Of a stretch of DNA of 64,000 nt, positions 1-11,000 are shown in pieces. Below the pieces are notes generated by a model, which was not told the origin of the DNA, searched no databases, and was given only the letters and a program-made list of their open reading frames with translations. A program made the translations under genes and the position numbers. Source of the DNA: Plantago major (lineage: Eukaryota; Streptophyta; Magnoliopsida; Lamiales; Plantaginaceae); the NCBI GenBank assembly GCA_026545765.1, contig CM048839.1, forward strand, positions 90,114,914-90,178,913, written 5' to 3'. Each line of letters starts with the position of its first letter. Within the stretch, counting starts at the first letter, position 1.

Positions 1-155
1 AGTCATATCCGTCGTTAGCACTAGCGACGGATAATCTATCCGTCGCTAGATTCGTTGACCAAAATGGGAAAAGAAATAAAAAAATGGAAAAAGAATTTTT
101 TTTAAAAAAAATAATAGAAAACTGAAACTCTAGCGACGGATAGACTATCCGGTCC
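1..155. repeat. 5' subterminal repeat array of the CACTA element
   Basis: Several copies of the unit AGCGACGGATA and its inverse lie within 155 bases, for example at about 21-53 and 132-150. The same unit is dense at the other end of the element (3885-4270). This pairing is what identifies the 5' end. Confidence 0.7.
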
Positions 156-723
156 AAATCTCATTTTTTGTATAATGTTAGTATGTTTGTAAGTATGTTG
201 GGCTTTTAATTAATTTGATATTGGTGTATATTTAGTAAAATTATGAAGATTTAGTACGTCGTTTTGAAACCCTAACTTTTTGACATATTTGGAAAATTTA
301 GTTAATTTAGACTAATTTAAGCAATTATATGTTTACTAGCTAGTTAATTAACTTTGAGATGTGCAATTATTTGAATTGTTAATTAGTATAATGTTAAGTA
401 TGTCGTAGTTTTGATTGAAGTATGTTAAGTATGTTAATTAAGATTTGCAATTGTTTCATTTGATAAATTTATACATGTACTAGGTCATAAATTATGAGAA
501 TTTAATTAATGAAGTGTGTTGATATAATTTGGTGATTACATTCGTAAAATGCATGTAATTTATAATTTATAAATTCGTATTAAAGGGTTGGAATGCTTTA
601 TTTGTAATGGGAATTTTGGTAAGAGACAAAAACTTTATAACATGCAAGAAATGGGGAAATGGGAATCGAGTTGAAAAAATACGATCTAATCAATTCAAAC
701 GTGTCAGGTTATATAATCATCCA

Positions 724-2671
724 ATGAACACCGATCGTTCATAGATGTACCAAAGGATAGTTAATGGCATAGTTTTACCTAGTTTTGTGGAAGGGGTTGA
801 TGCCTTCGTTACATTTGCACTGACACAGACTAATTGTTTGAGTGGGGGGGATGATGAAGTGCCCTTGCACCCAGTATAAATGTAGAAATAAGCAATTTTT
901 ACCTCCAGAAATGGTAGTGGAACACTTGAAACGTAAGGGGTTTGTAGCTGAGTATAACGTATGGACTTCTCATGGTGATACATACAAGCCGTTCATGGAT
1001 TATGAGAATTTGGGGAAGCATAAAAGAAAACAGGAAACTGTGATGGGAAGTACTCAAAATACTTCTACATCTGATGCTAATAATGATCATGAACGGGTTG
1101 AGCAAATGGTATATGATATTGCGGGTTCAGAGTTCATGGACACAGGGAGCCAGTAACCGAGGGGGATGCGGAGGAGCCTCCGAATCCTGAGGATCAGGTC
1201 TTCTTCGACTTGATGGAATCCGCAAAGAAGCCGGTTTATCCGGGGTGTAAGCACACCGAATTGTCATTGTTGGCTCGGCTAATGAGTTGTAAGGCTAATG
1301 GCCAGCAATCTAAATCGAGCTTCAATGAATGGGTACAAGTAATGTCGGAGCTTTGTCCAGAACCAAACCTAGTTCCCACCAACTTTTACCAGGCGAAGAA
1401 AAAGATGCGAGGGATGGGGTTGCCCATGGAAACCATAGATTGTTGTGAGGGTATGTGCATGATTTACTGGGAGGAGGATAAAGATCTACTGAAGTGCAAG
1501 TTCTGTGGTAAGGACCGGTACAAGCGTTACAAGGAGGGCGCCTCAAAGAAACGTCAGAAGAAAAATCTCCCACATAAGAAAATGTGGTATTTCCCTCTAG
1601 CATCTCATTTGAAGAGGTTGTACGCTTCAAGTGCTTGTGCTGATAAAATGCGGTGGCACAAGGAGAGAGTAATCCCGGTAGAGGGTAGAATGGAGCATCC
1701 ATCAGACTCACCTGCATGGAAACACTTCGACGAGAGCTATCTGGAGTTTGCAATGAGCCTAGAAATGTCTGATTGGGCCTTTGTACGGATGGTTTTAACC
1801 CTTTGAAAGTGACCTAAGTACTCTTGTCGCGCTTATCTTGACACCGCATAACCCGCTTCGGTGAGTGCATGAAGGAACCGTTCATGTTCTTGACTACTTT
1901 GGTGCCCGGTCCATATGATCCAGGACAGAAGGTGGATGTGTTCTTGCAGCCCCTAATCAAGGAGCTGATCGAGTTGTGGGAGAAAGGTATCCCAGCATAT
2001 GATGTGTCAACGAAGAAGAACTTCAACTTGAGAGCACTCTCATGGACCGTGAGTGATTTTCCACTTACTCCATGCTATCTGGAAGAAAAACCATGGGCTT
2101 TAATGCTTGTCCACATTGTTTGACGATGAAGAGTGCATTTAGACTGAAGGAGAGCGGAAAGGAATGTTGGTTTGATCATCGTAGGTTTCTACCAAAAGAT
2201 CATCCGTTCAGGAAGAACAAGACTCAATTCTTGAAGGGTCGAGTAGAAATGAAAGGGCCCCCGACAAAACTTACTGGTGCACAGATACTTGCAGAGATAG
2301 AAAGGTTGGGTCTTATGAAAGTAACTGAACTTGGGTCGGAGAAGCATAACGATAAAATTAGCAAAAATTGTGGATGGAAGAAGAGAAGCATCTTCTGGGA
2401 CTTGCCTTATTGGAGCACTCTTCTTATCCGTCACAACTTGGATTTCATGCACATTGAGAAGAACGTGTTCGAAAACTGCTTCAACACGAATCATGTCCAC
2501 AGCGTTTTCAAAAAGCGTTGTCTGAAGATGGATCCAAATATGGCAGATGACACACTTGAAGAACTGCTTGAACAGAAGTTGCCAATTGAATTTCCTTATT
2601 TGTGTGGTATGTTAGCCATTTGGGTGAAATGCACCATTGTTTATCTTGAAATTGTGACCTTGGGGCATTAA
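724..2671 (+). pseudogene. CACTA TNP2-like transposase, broken by a stop and several frameshifts
   Basis: The reading frame starts at 724 with MNTDRS, then meets TAG where the family has Trp (DRSWMY). It continues as a transposase-associated domain (FVEGVDAFVTFA) up to a run of G at 842-849. There the frame shifts to the one carrying the Cys-rich part, MKCPCTQYKCRNKQF. The Transposase_21 core follows in pieces: 1210-1806 (HPSDSPAWKHFD), a shift near 1790 into the LGLCTDGFNPF frame, 1869-2060 (MKEPFMFLTTLVPGP, VFLQPLIKEL), and another shift before 2072. The last piece (CPHCLTMKSAF, HPFRKNKTQF, LPYWSTLLIRHNLDFMHIEK) runs to about 2620. The normal C-terminal part is not seen. At least three frame breaks and one nonsense codon make it inactive. 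Confidence 0.85.
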
Positions 2672-2718
2672 TTTTTACTTTGAATGGAATTGGAATGTAG
2701 AAAAAATACTACATTCCG

Positions 2719-3549
2719 ACTGGCCTTATTCCCCAGATGTGGCCTGTTTTCGAGAGTTTGGGCTCTGACCTGTATAGGCATATTGTGGCTGACATGAAAA
2801 AATACCGAGACAAAGGAAAGCCGCCACAGTATAGGCATATTGGGGACGAAGAGTGGGCTATGTGGCATGAGTATTGGAGCATTAATCACGTCGAGGATCA
2901 GTCCTACAAGAACAGGCAGAACCGGCTGACTGAGCCATGAGATGGTAAGGGCTCTGCCAGCATCACTGGTCACGAAATTTGTCACCTTGATCGCCAGATG
3001 TCGGTAAGTATATATATGTGTGTTCTGATTACAACATGATTTGTACACATGTGTATTGCTTTCATTTATACCAATTTACCACTTGTTTGCATTCCTACCA
3101 ACTTACTAACTACTTGTTGCAATATATAATGTTCTTTAGTGAACTGAACCAACCCAAGACTTGCCTAGAGCAAATGAAGATGGGGAAGTTCAAGAATGGC
3201 GTTTGGGTGGACCAGAAGTCCGAGCTTATTGCGGTATGTGTATTTGCTAAGTGTTACAGTTGTATATGCATGTGTATTATAAATTAAATATGAAATTGTA
3301 GCTCATTTCGTATACACTTGACTATTACAGAGTGAGGTGGAGCGGATCATTGCGGAGAGGCTACTCGAGGGTGAGGAGTTGTCCGTGGAAGAACAAGACC
3401 GGATCTTTCTACAGGTCAACCCACCCGACAACAAGGGTCGGGTTTATGGTCTTGGTAGTTATGGCGAGATCGACGCAGAAGCTTCTCGTGTCCCAGAAGA
3501 ATCTCGGGGACATGGTGGTGTTTACACACAAGGTGTCGGCGGATGGTGA
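2719..3549 (+). pseudogene. second CACTA gene, Ptta/En/Spm (Transposase_24) type fragment
   Basis: Three exon-like pieces are seen. 2737-2940 carries WAMWHEYWSINHVEDQSYKN and resembles the start of the plant Ptta/En/Spm domain. About 3139-3234 reads LEQMKMGKFKNGVWVDQKSE and is followed by a GTATGTG donor; the family has a VELF..TH..DGTWVD..S block here. About 3332-3549 follows a TATTACAG acceptor and carries GRVYGLGSYG, a recurrent C-terminal signature of this class, ending at a stop at 3547-3549. Its place downstream of the TNP2 gene in the same orientation fits the usual CACTA layout. A stop after 2938 and the lack of an upstream start make this copy probably non-functional. Confidence 0.65.
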
Positions 3550-3884
3550 ATGAAGCGATTTTCCTCTCGAGATTGGAAATCTCGTGGATGAGCAGTGCTC
3601 AGATAAATCGAGAGGATGGAAGAGCTCTGCCAGTATATGAGCTTTAATACCCCTACCTCGTCTTAGTGATGTTGTGATGTTTTGGATACTATGCTACTTT
3701 TTACTTTGTTGGATATTTGGATTTATATTCGGATATGTAGACTTTATTTTGGATAATTTGTTTTTTGGACGAATCGTTGTTGTTAATTAATGCAATTTCC
3801 CCTTTGTGACATATCACTATTATATTTGTTGAAAAAACAGGTGAAAATTATAAAATAATTTTTTAAAAAAAATTTAAAAAAACA

Positions 3885-4286
3885 GTAGTTTAACGACGGA
3901 TAATTATCCGTCGCTAAACTACGAATTAGGACTAGAACGCCCTAATTCGTTGTTTAGCGTCGCTAACTACGAATTAGGGTAGCACTCCCTAATTCGTTAT
4001 TTAGCGACGGATAATTATCCGTCGCTAAACAACGAATTAGGGCGTTCTAACCCTAATTAGATTAGAGACGGATAATTATCCGTCTCTAATGGCGACGGAG
4101 GGTCAACGACCTATCTGTCGCCAATTCCGTGGCTATTAGCGGCGGATAAAAATCCGTCGCTAATTTGCCTTAGAGACGCCCGTCATTAAGACGGGCGTCT
4201 ATCCGTCGCTAAGGCCTTAGCGACGGATCGGCAGTGGCTTAGCGACGGATAATTCCGTCGCTAAACCACTGTTTTCTTGTAATGTG
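3885..4286. repeat. 3' subterminal repeats and terminal inverted repeat of the CACTA element
   Basis: About twelve direct and inverted copies of a GCGACGGATAATTATCCGTCGC-like unit alternate with CTAATTCGT spacers. Several pairs can form perfect hairpins, for example at 3893-3920 and 4001-4030. The array ends in CCACTGTTTTCTTGTAATGTG, the expected right terminus. The flanking sequence starts with AAT, a possible 3-bp target duplication, but the left partner is outside the window. Confidence 0.8.
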
Positions 4287-4397
4287 AATGAATATGGTGT
4301 AATAGTATTCAATATTGGTGTCTATGGATTCGTTTTGTCATGGCGAATTCAAATATATGTTCAAAAGATTTTTCGGATTTTTGTAGATAAAGTTATA

Positions 4398-4631
4398 CTC
4401 CCTCCATTTTAGAGAAAGTGTTACAACTTTCCGTTTCCGGCGTTTCACTAAAAGTGTTACAATTTCCATTTATAGAAATTAGTTAAATAATAAAACTCCC
4501 TACATTTCACTTTTATTACAATATGCCACTCAGTTAATCTCTAATAATCAGGGAGGACCACTTGTACTTTCTACTTTTTCTTAAAATTGGTGTAAATCCA
4601 AATTGTAACACTTTCTCTGAAATGGAGGGAG
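4398..4631. mobile_element. Stowaway-like MITE (Tc1/mariner type)
   Basis: A 234-bp block starts CTCCCTCCATTTTAGAGAAA and ends with its near-perfect inverse, TTTCTCTGAAATGGAGGGAG. TA flanks it on both sides (4396-4397 and 4632-4633), the target duplication of Stowaway elements. There is no coding capacity. Confidence 0.85.
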
Positions 4632-4851
4632 TATGAGATTTAATAAAAACTATATATACAGTCAACATACCAAAAATAACAATAAAATATATACTGGCTA
4701 AAATACAATTAATTCTACAAAATTGCATGTAGGACTGAATGAATCTAGTGAGGTTTAGCCCTTGTGCTTTACATAATATATGGATTGATGGGTTACATAA
4801 AGATGCCACTTTAGGTGTTGGTGTACTAACATATAAGGCTAGCTTGATAAC

Positions 4852-4995
4852 ACTCTTACAAAAAAGTCCAATCTATTTTTGGTGCTCTAAAATCTAATAA
4901 ACTCTTACAAAAAGTATAATATACTTTTGGTGCCCTAAAATCTAATAAACTCTTACAAAAAAGTCAAATCTATTTTTTGGTGCCCTAAATTTTAA
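4852..4995. repeat. three tandem copies of a ~49-bp unit
   Basis: Units begin at about 4852, 4901 and 4949 with ACTCTTACAAAAA and end with GGTGCCCTAAAATCTAATAA. The copies differ by a few bases. The rest of 4287-5100 outside this array and the MITE shows no gene. Confidence 0.75.
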
Positions 4996-5104
4996 TCAAG
5001 TGGATTTCAAATTCTCGCTATATTGGGTTGATAACATAGTTGCCATTCATTAGTGTTAATTAATTAAAGTGCTAATTAATTATTAACTAATTATATTTGA
5101 ATAA

Positions 5105-7020
5105 TATTGTGACTAACAATGAAACTAACTACCTGAAACCAATTAAACTAACATTGAATTTAATTTTTACCGTTAAAACTAACACTCATGTCGATTATGA
5201 CGTTGGTTTCAACTGAAATTAATGAAACCAACACTGTTCATGCTGAAACTAACTTTTGAAACTAACACAATGGTGCTGAAACTAACACTGATGATGTTGA
5301 AACTAACTTTTGAAACTAACACAATGGTGCTGAAACTAACACCGATGATGCTGAAACTAACACAAGTTATGCTGAAACAAATGTCGAAACGAGTGGTGTT
5401 GATGAAATTAACTGAAACCAATTAAATTAACACCAAAACTAATACTTGTCGCTGAAAATAACACACATGTCGATTATGATGTTGGTCTCAACTGAAACTA
5501 ACACCGTTAATGTTGAATCTAACACATTTGGTACTGAAACTAATGGAACTAACTTTGTTAATGCTGAAACTAACACATTTTTTGCTGAAACTAACACCGG
5601 TGATGTTGAAACTAATGAAACTAACATTATTATTGATTCTAAAACAAATGATGAAACTAATGGTGTTGGTGAAACTAACTGAAACAATTTAAATTAACAT
5701 TGTAAATAATATTTACCGGTGAAACTAACACTCATGCCGATTATCATGTTGGCTTCAACTAAAACTAATGAAACCAACATTATTAATGCTGAAACTAACA
5801 CACTTGGTGTTGAAACTTATAACACTGACGATGCTAAAACAAATGTCGAAACTAATGGTGTTGGTGAAACTAACTGAAACCAATTAAACTAATATTGAAA
5901 CAAATGAAACTAAGATTGTTGATGTTGAAACTAACTTTAAATCTAATATTAATGATGCTGAAACTAATATTGTTGACGGTGAAACTAGTGTTTCATTGCC
6001 CCGACAATCGCTTAATTAGGATTTAGGGTTTAGGACGGGTCCAGGACTGGACCCGTCCTAATCCTTGATTAAGACTGTAGCTCCCAGTGTGGGTATTCAA
6101 ATTCAGTTGATGGGTTCACCACCCGTCCTAAACCCTAATTAAGACCGTAGATCCCAGTGGGTATATTCAAATTCAGTTGATGGGTTCACCATTTTCCCTG
6201 GGGTTTTATATTATGAGTTCCTAAAACATTGTTGGCTCTGAAACTAACTTGGGTTAATGAACCTGAAACTAACTTTCTGAATCCCTGAAACTAACTTTCT
6301 GAGTTCCAAAATTAATACTAATGATGCTGAAACTAATACTATTTTATTCTGAAACTAACTTTAACTAAAACTACCTTTTTGGGTTTCTGAAACTAATTTT
6401 AATGAACCTGAAACTAATACTAAAGATGCTGAAACTAATACAAATGATGTTGAAACTAATACTATTTTATTCTGAAAATAACATTGTTGGCCCTGAAAGT
6501 AACTTTAATAAACCTGAAACTAATACTAATAAACCTGAAACTAACTTTCTTTGTTCCTAAAATTAATACTAATGATGCTGAAAGTAATACAAAAGATGCT
6601 GAAACTAAGTACTATTTTGTTCTGAAACTAACATTGTTGGCCCTGAAACTAACTTTTAATGAACCTGAAACTAACTTTATGAGTTCCAGAAACTAACTTT
6701 AATGAACCTCAAACTAACATTCTGAGTTCCTGAAACTAACTTTAATGAACCTGAAACTAATACTAATGAACCTGAAACTAACTTTCTTTGTTCCTGAAAC
6801 TAATACAAATGATGTTGAAACTAATGCTCATGATGCTAAAACAAATGCCGAAATTAATGGTGTTGGTGAAACTAACTGAAACCAATTAAACTAACATTGA
6901 AACTAACGCTTATGATGTTGATTTCAATTGAAACCAATGAAACTAACATTGTTGATGCTTAAACTAACTTTAAAACTAATATTAATGATGTTGAAACTAA
7001 CATTGTTGACGGTGAAACAA
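5105..7020. repeat. GAAACTAAC-based minisatellite with 21-bp (heptad-codon) periodicity
   Basis: Roughly fifty copies of GAAACTAA(C/T) occur in 1.9 kb, mostly on the plus strand. Neighbouring copies are often 21 bp apart (for example near 5330-5395 and 6655-6790), so an in-frame reading gives A-E-T-N-T-x-x or E-P-E-T-N-x-N heptads. Higher-order copies are also visible: a block beginning CTGAAACCAATTAAACTAAC and containing a CATGTCGATTATGA-like core recurs at about 5122, 5411, 5679 and 6884. Frames are interrupted by stops, the longest open run being about 80 codons (5446-5682). Whether it began as coding DNA, as transposon subterminal DNA or as a simple satellite cannot be decided here. Confidence 0.8.
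5988..6215. repeat. duplicated spacer inside the minisatellite (second copy 7021-7135)
   Basis: A block starting GTGTTTCATTGCC and ending in TTCACCATTTTCCCTGGGG-like sequence appears at 5988-6215 and again at 7021-7135. Both follow a GTTGACGGTGAAAC lead-in, so array and spacer were duplicated together. The first copy contains an extra internal duplication and a perfect inverted repeat (6031-6043 with 6048-6060, 13-bp arms, 4-base loop). Confidence 0.7.
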
Positions 7021-7135
7021 GTGTTTCATTGCCTAACAACCACTTAAACCCTAAACCCTAATTAAGACCTTAGCTCCTGGAGGTGTTTTCAAATTCAGTT
7101 ATTAGGTTCACCATTTCCCTAGGGTTTTAGAATTT

Positions 7136-7431
7136 TAAAGCGTTAGTTTTGACATAATTTTTTGTAGTGTCGACTTCATTATTTCTATTATTATTTCAGC
7201 GAAAAACAGTGATTTGTAATTTTTATAGTGTTAGTTTCTCTATTTGATAGTGTTAGTTTACTATAAACTAGTTTTTAAAGTTAATTTAATTATTTTATAG
7301 TTGGTTTCAGCATAATTTTTTTTTAATAGTTAATTTCAGATGAAAATGACTGAAAACAACTTACGGATTTTAAATTCGTCAGTCAATTTAGTTTAGGGCC
7401 ATATTTGAAGTCATTAGTGTATATGAATTTC
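7136..7431. repeat. AT-rich spacer with the GTTAGTTTC motif in inverse orientation
   Basis: The right flank of the minisatellite has several copies of GTTAGTTT (about 7141, 7229, 7252), the reverse complement of the array's core. The rest is AT-rich with no open frame of note. Confidence 0.5.
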
Positions 7432-7775
7432 AAAATAGTTTATTGAATAAAGTTTAACTTCCCTTTTGGAGTCCACAATTAAAATAGAAGTTATGAACTT
7501 TAAATTATTTATTAAATATAATTTAACTTCCCTTTTGAAGTACACAATTAAAATGGAGGTAATGAATTTTAAAATTATTAATTAAATAGAACTTAACTTG
7601 CTTTTTGGAGTCCACAATTAAAATAAAAGTTATGAACTTCAAATTATTTATTAAATATAGTTTAGCTTCCTTTTTGAAGTACACAATTAAAATGAAAGTA
7701 ATGGATTTCAAAATTGTTAATTAAATAGAACTTAACTTGCTTTTTGAAGTCCACATTTAAAATAGAATTGACTTA
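7432..7775. repeat. ~69-bp tandem repeat, five units, 139-bp higher-order period
   Basis: The landmark GTCCACAATT/GTACACAATT recurs at 7471, 7540, 7610, 7679 and 7749, spaced 69, 70, 69 and 70 bp. Alternate units are more alike (GTCCAC versus GTACAC), so the array probably grew by duplicating a dimer. It lies just beyond the 3' end of the helicase gene. Confidence 0.85.
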
Positions 7776-8006
7776 TTTATAAATGTTATTTGAAGGTGTA
7801 TTTTTTTTTGTCTATTAGTGATTTATATATGTAATTGACCACAATAAACACTAGAATAAATAAGATGATACTATCATGTTCTACGATTCCCTAACAACCT
7901 ACTATTTTGATCACCACTTTTAAGCTTAGCTATCTCCATTAACCCAGTAATAATCACCAGCATCATACTCCTATACCATGGCTGCCAAAAAAATGCTATT
8001 GCTACT

Positions 8007-11000
8007 TTAGTCATCACCGCCGAAATCCCCGTCATCACCGTCTCCAATGTCTCCCCAGTCATTATCTTCTTGTACTTGATCCACAGCAGCCACATTGTTA
8101 GTGGCTATATCGAAATCCATATCTTCAGGCGGAGGAGCCCCAGGATTCTCCGGCATCGACTCAACTGCTTCCAGTAATTTAAGGTTTGAATCGCTGAAAT
8201 AATCACTGTATGGCTTCGACACCTGAGTATTATTGATGGTAAATAGAAATACAATCATGGTTAGACACAGGCAAAAAGCTATGTTCAATATACACCGTGA
8301 TATACGAAAACAGTAAGTAGAATTGCAACTCTCTGCAGTTCAGTGAAGTTCTTAACCCTCATCATAATTTGATGGAAAAGGCCATTAACCAGTGTGTACG
8401 GGTGAATTTTCAAACTAAATCTGATATACCAACCTTGAATAATACGTTTCTTCGTTCTGCACTTTCAATGAGGTTCTTCCAATGCTCATCTTTTTTCAAC
8501 GATGATGCAGAGCCGACAACCTGGAATCATAATAAGAGATTTCATACAAAATATGAATTCTTGGATCATTGAGCTGCTCGTTGGACTTCTTTAATCGTAA
8601 TTAAAACATACCAGAACAGATGACCTTGCTCGAGTGATTCCGACATTCATCCGTCTAAAATCAGAAACAAAGCCAATGCCTTTATCTTCACTCGCACGTA
8701 CACATGAAAAGATAGCAACATCTTTTTCACGTCCCTGAAGAGTCATCCATGACCATCAGCAAAGAAAAGGGCATATATGCACATACCAACCTCTACGCTT
8801 GAGAAGTTAGACATAAGCAAGTAATGACTGATAAATTAAATAATATGTCTCAGGTATTTCAAAACCCATAAGCGGCTTTTTGTCATCTTTTGCAAAGTTC
8901 AGGAATGGATCATACATAGGGTGTTATTTCAAAATCCATATCACATAGAGAATTCACATAATTTACTCATCCCTCATGTTAAAAGAATTCACATAATTTA
9001 CTCATTCCTCATGTTAAATTAGTAGTAATACTAAAGTTACCTGAAATCCATCAACAGTGTTGATATCCACAAATTTATCAGGCTCCATTCCAAAAGTGGC
9101 ACGAAACTTTTCTTTGAAAAGCTTGACTTGGTGTCTATACGGTGATATAATTGCAACCCGGGAACTTGTGTTCAGCTCCGGATACGCACCCACTAACTTA
9201 GTGTACATAGCGAGAACAAATTCAGCCTCATCAACATTTATCCAAGAACGATTCCCTGGGGGTCGGGCCTCTCTCCCTTCATGTATGTCAAAGAAGCAAA
9301 ATGGCCCAAAGCAGCGGAAAATATGCCATGAGCGCTTTGTCTGCAGCACAACATCAGGTCCATCTTCTAGCGCTTCGTCATAAAATTCCTTCGAAGGGAA
9401 GCTCCTAATCTGCATCAATAATTAAATGGATAACTGAGCAATGCAGAACAATCATTTCAAAAGTAATAAAATGAGTTTAAAATTGGTAATTAGAGTAAGC
9501 CGAACTTATTGTTTGGAACTTCATAATTTCGGATCCACAATCTTGTGGCACAGCTAAGCTTTTTCTTTAGAAAGGAAAACAGGGAAAAGAATATTGCAGA
9601 TCAAGACTTTGCATGGTTCATTGGTTTGTATTAAGTTATGTTCTTTTATGTTTGAAATATGTTACTTTCCTAATTTTAGAATGTTTGTTCACATATATAC
9701 TGTAGTGGAAAAGAAAGAAGGGAGTGGTAAAAAGAATGTGGAAACCTCAGGATGCATGCGATATTGGGTCTTCAGCATCTGTACAGGATAGCCGGCTTTC
9801 TGGAGTCTTTTAAACAAGCTCATTCCATAGCTACACAGTTCTCACGGAAACATCAAATTAACCACTACTCCCACAGAGACATCAAATTATGCTAAGCAAG
9901 AGGCAATATATTCCCAAAACTGACCGGATGCTGCTCTTACCCAAATTTTTCTGCAACCGTAGAAATAACAGTAGCTGGCAACTGAACCGGATCTCCCACC
10001 TAGAAGAAAACAGATGAAGTTATCAACAGTCAAGTTGACAAAAAAAAAAAAAGAAAGAAAGAAAGGAGCATAAAAGCTTTTGGTATGGAGATGTCAGCCA
10101 TTTGATAGCGTCAGGTTTAGGATTTTGGGTTTGTGATTGGAAATATTTTAGATGTTTGTGAAGTACAAGGAGAATCGGGTATGAAGTTGTCACACTATAT
10201 CATTATTTTTATGTTATGCATAAATATAAAGTTAGTATGGGGAAACAGTAAATAGTGTTGTCATATCATGTCTGTTAGAATGTTACATAAAAAAATGAGA
10301 TCGGCTTGAAAACATGGCAACTCCTTGATCCATTGCCATATAGATTTGGAGCGTCTTAATATCAACTTGCTGTCAAAGGAAAAGACAACACCAGGGAGGC
10401 CCTTTCCTAAACTATCTGACGGTTATCACAAATCCTACATGCTGACACACAACACACCCAAAGCCACAAGCACATGCACCAGCCTGGCCTAAGATTGAAA
10501 ACACTGAAGACAACATACCAGAAATACTTGTTTGCATCCATTAGCCAGCGGGACAAGTGTTGCTGGTTCCACCTATTGTTCACAAACCAGAAGACTAAGT
10601 ATGACGCTCTAAAAAATAGACTGTATCACTAGTGGTGATTGGAACAAACATATAACCCAAAACAGTCATATTTTAAGATAAAACAATTTAGTGACTTACA
10701 GCTTGAGCGGCTTCATCTATTATGACGACATCAAAACCACGATTCAATTTGCTAAAGAGAGCTGACCCGCTGAAACTCAGAGTAGAGAAAACCTGGAAGG
10801 AACAATCACCATAACATACTTTGCCGGTATATTTGATTTCACCATAATATTCATATACATCATGGATTCATGGGAAATAGGAAACACATACAATGACTGC
10901 TTCATCAAGTATAGATGCTCTGATACTATCTTTATCCTTTCCCCCACCTTGCTTTTGCTTGTCACCAGAATCGACGCCAGCAAGTTTTTGTTCAACCTAC

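Larger units (their letters stand above)
1..4286 (+). mobile_element. CACTA (En/Spm) DNA transposon, degenerate, 5' tip outside the window
   Basis: The block is bounded by arrays of a short inverted motif (TCCGTCGCTAA and its complement) near position 1 and at about 3885-4270. It holds a broken TNP2-type transposase and a broken second gene of the Ptta/En/Spm class, both on the plus strand. The right tip ends at about 4286; on the other strand it reads CACATTACAAGAAAACAGTG, close to the usual CACTACAAGAAAA tip. Dense subterminal repeats are the hallmark of this superfamily because its transposase binds them. The left tip is not visible, but the subterminal motifs at 1-155 suggest it lies just before base 1. 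Stops and frameshifts show that this copy cannot make its own transposase. Confidence 0.85.

Noticed and set aside
6018-7062. Telomere-like TTTAGGGTTTAGG and AAACCCTAAACCCTAA motifs inside the minisatellite
   Set aside because: Only two units each; too short for an interstitial telomere tract and explained by the duplicated spacer.
9014-9418. 134-codon helicase frame taken as a separate gene
   Set aside because: It is exon 17 of MAA3; splice signals at 9041 and 9409 and frame continuity join it to its neighbours.
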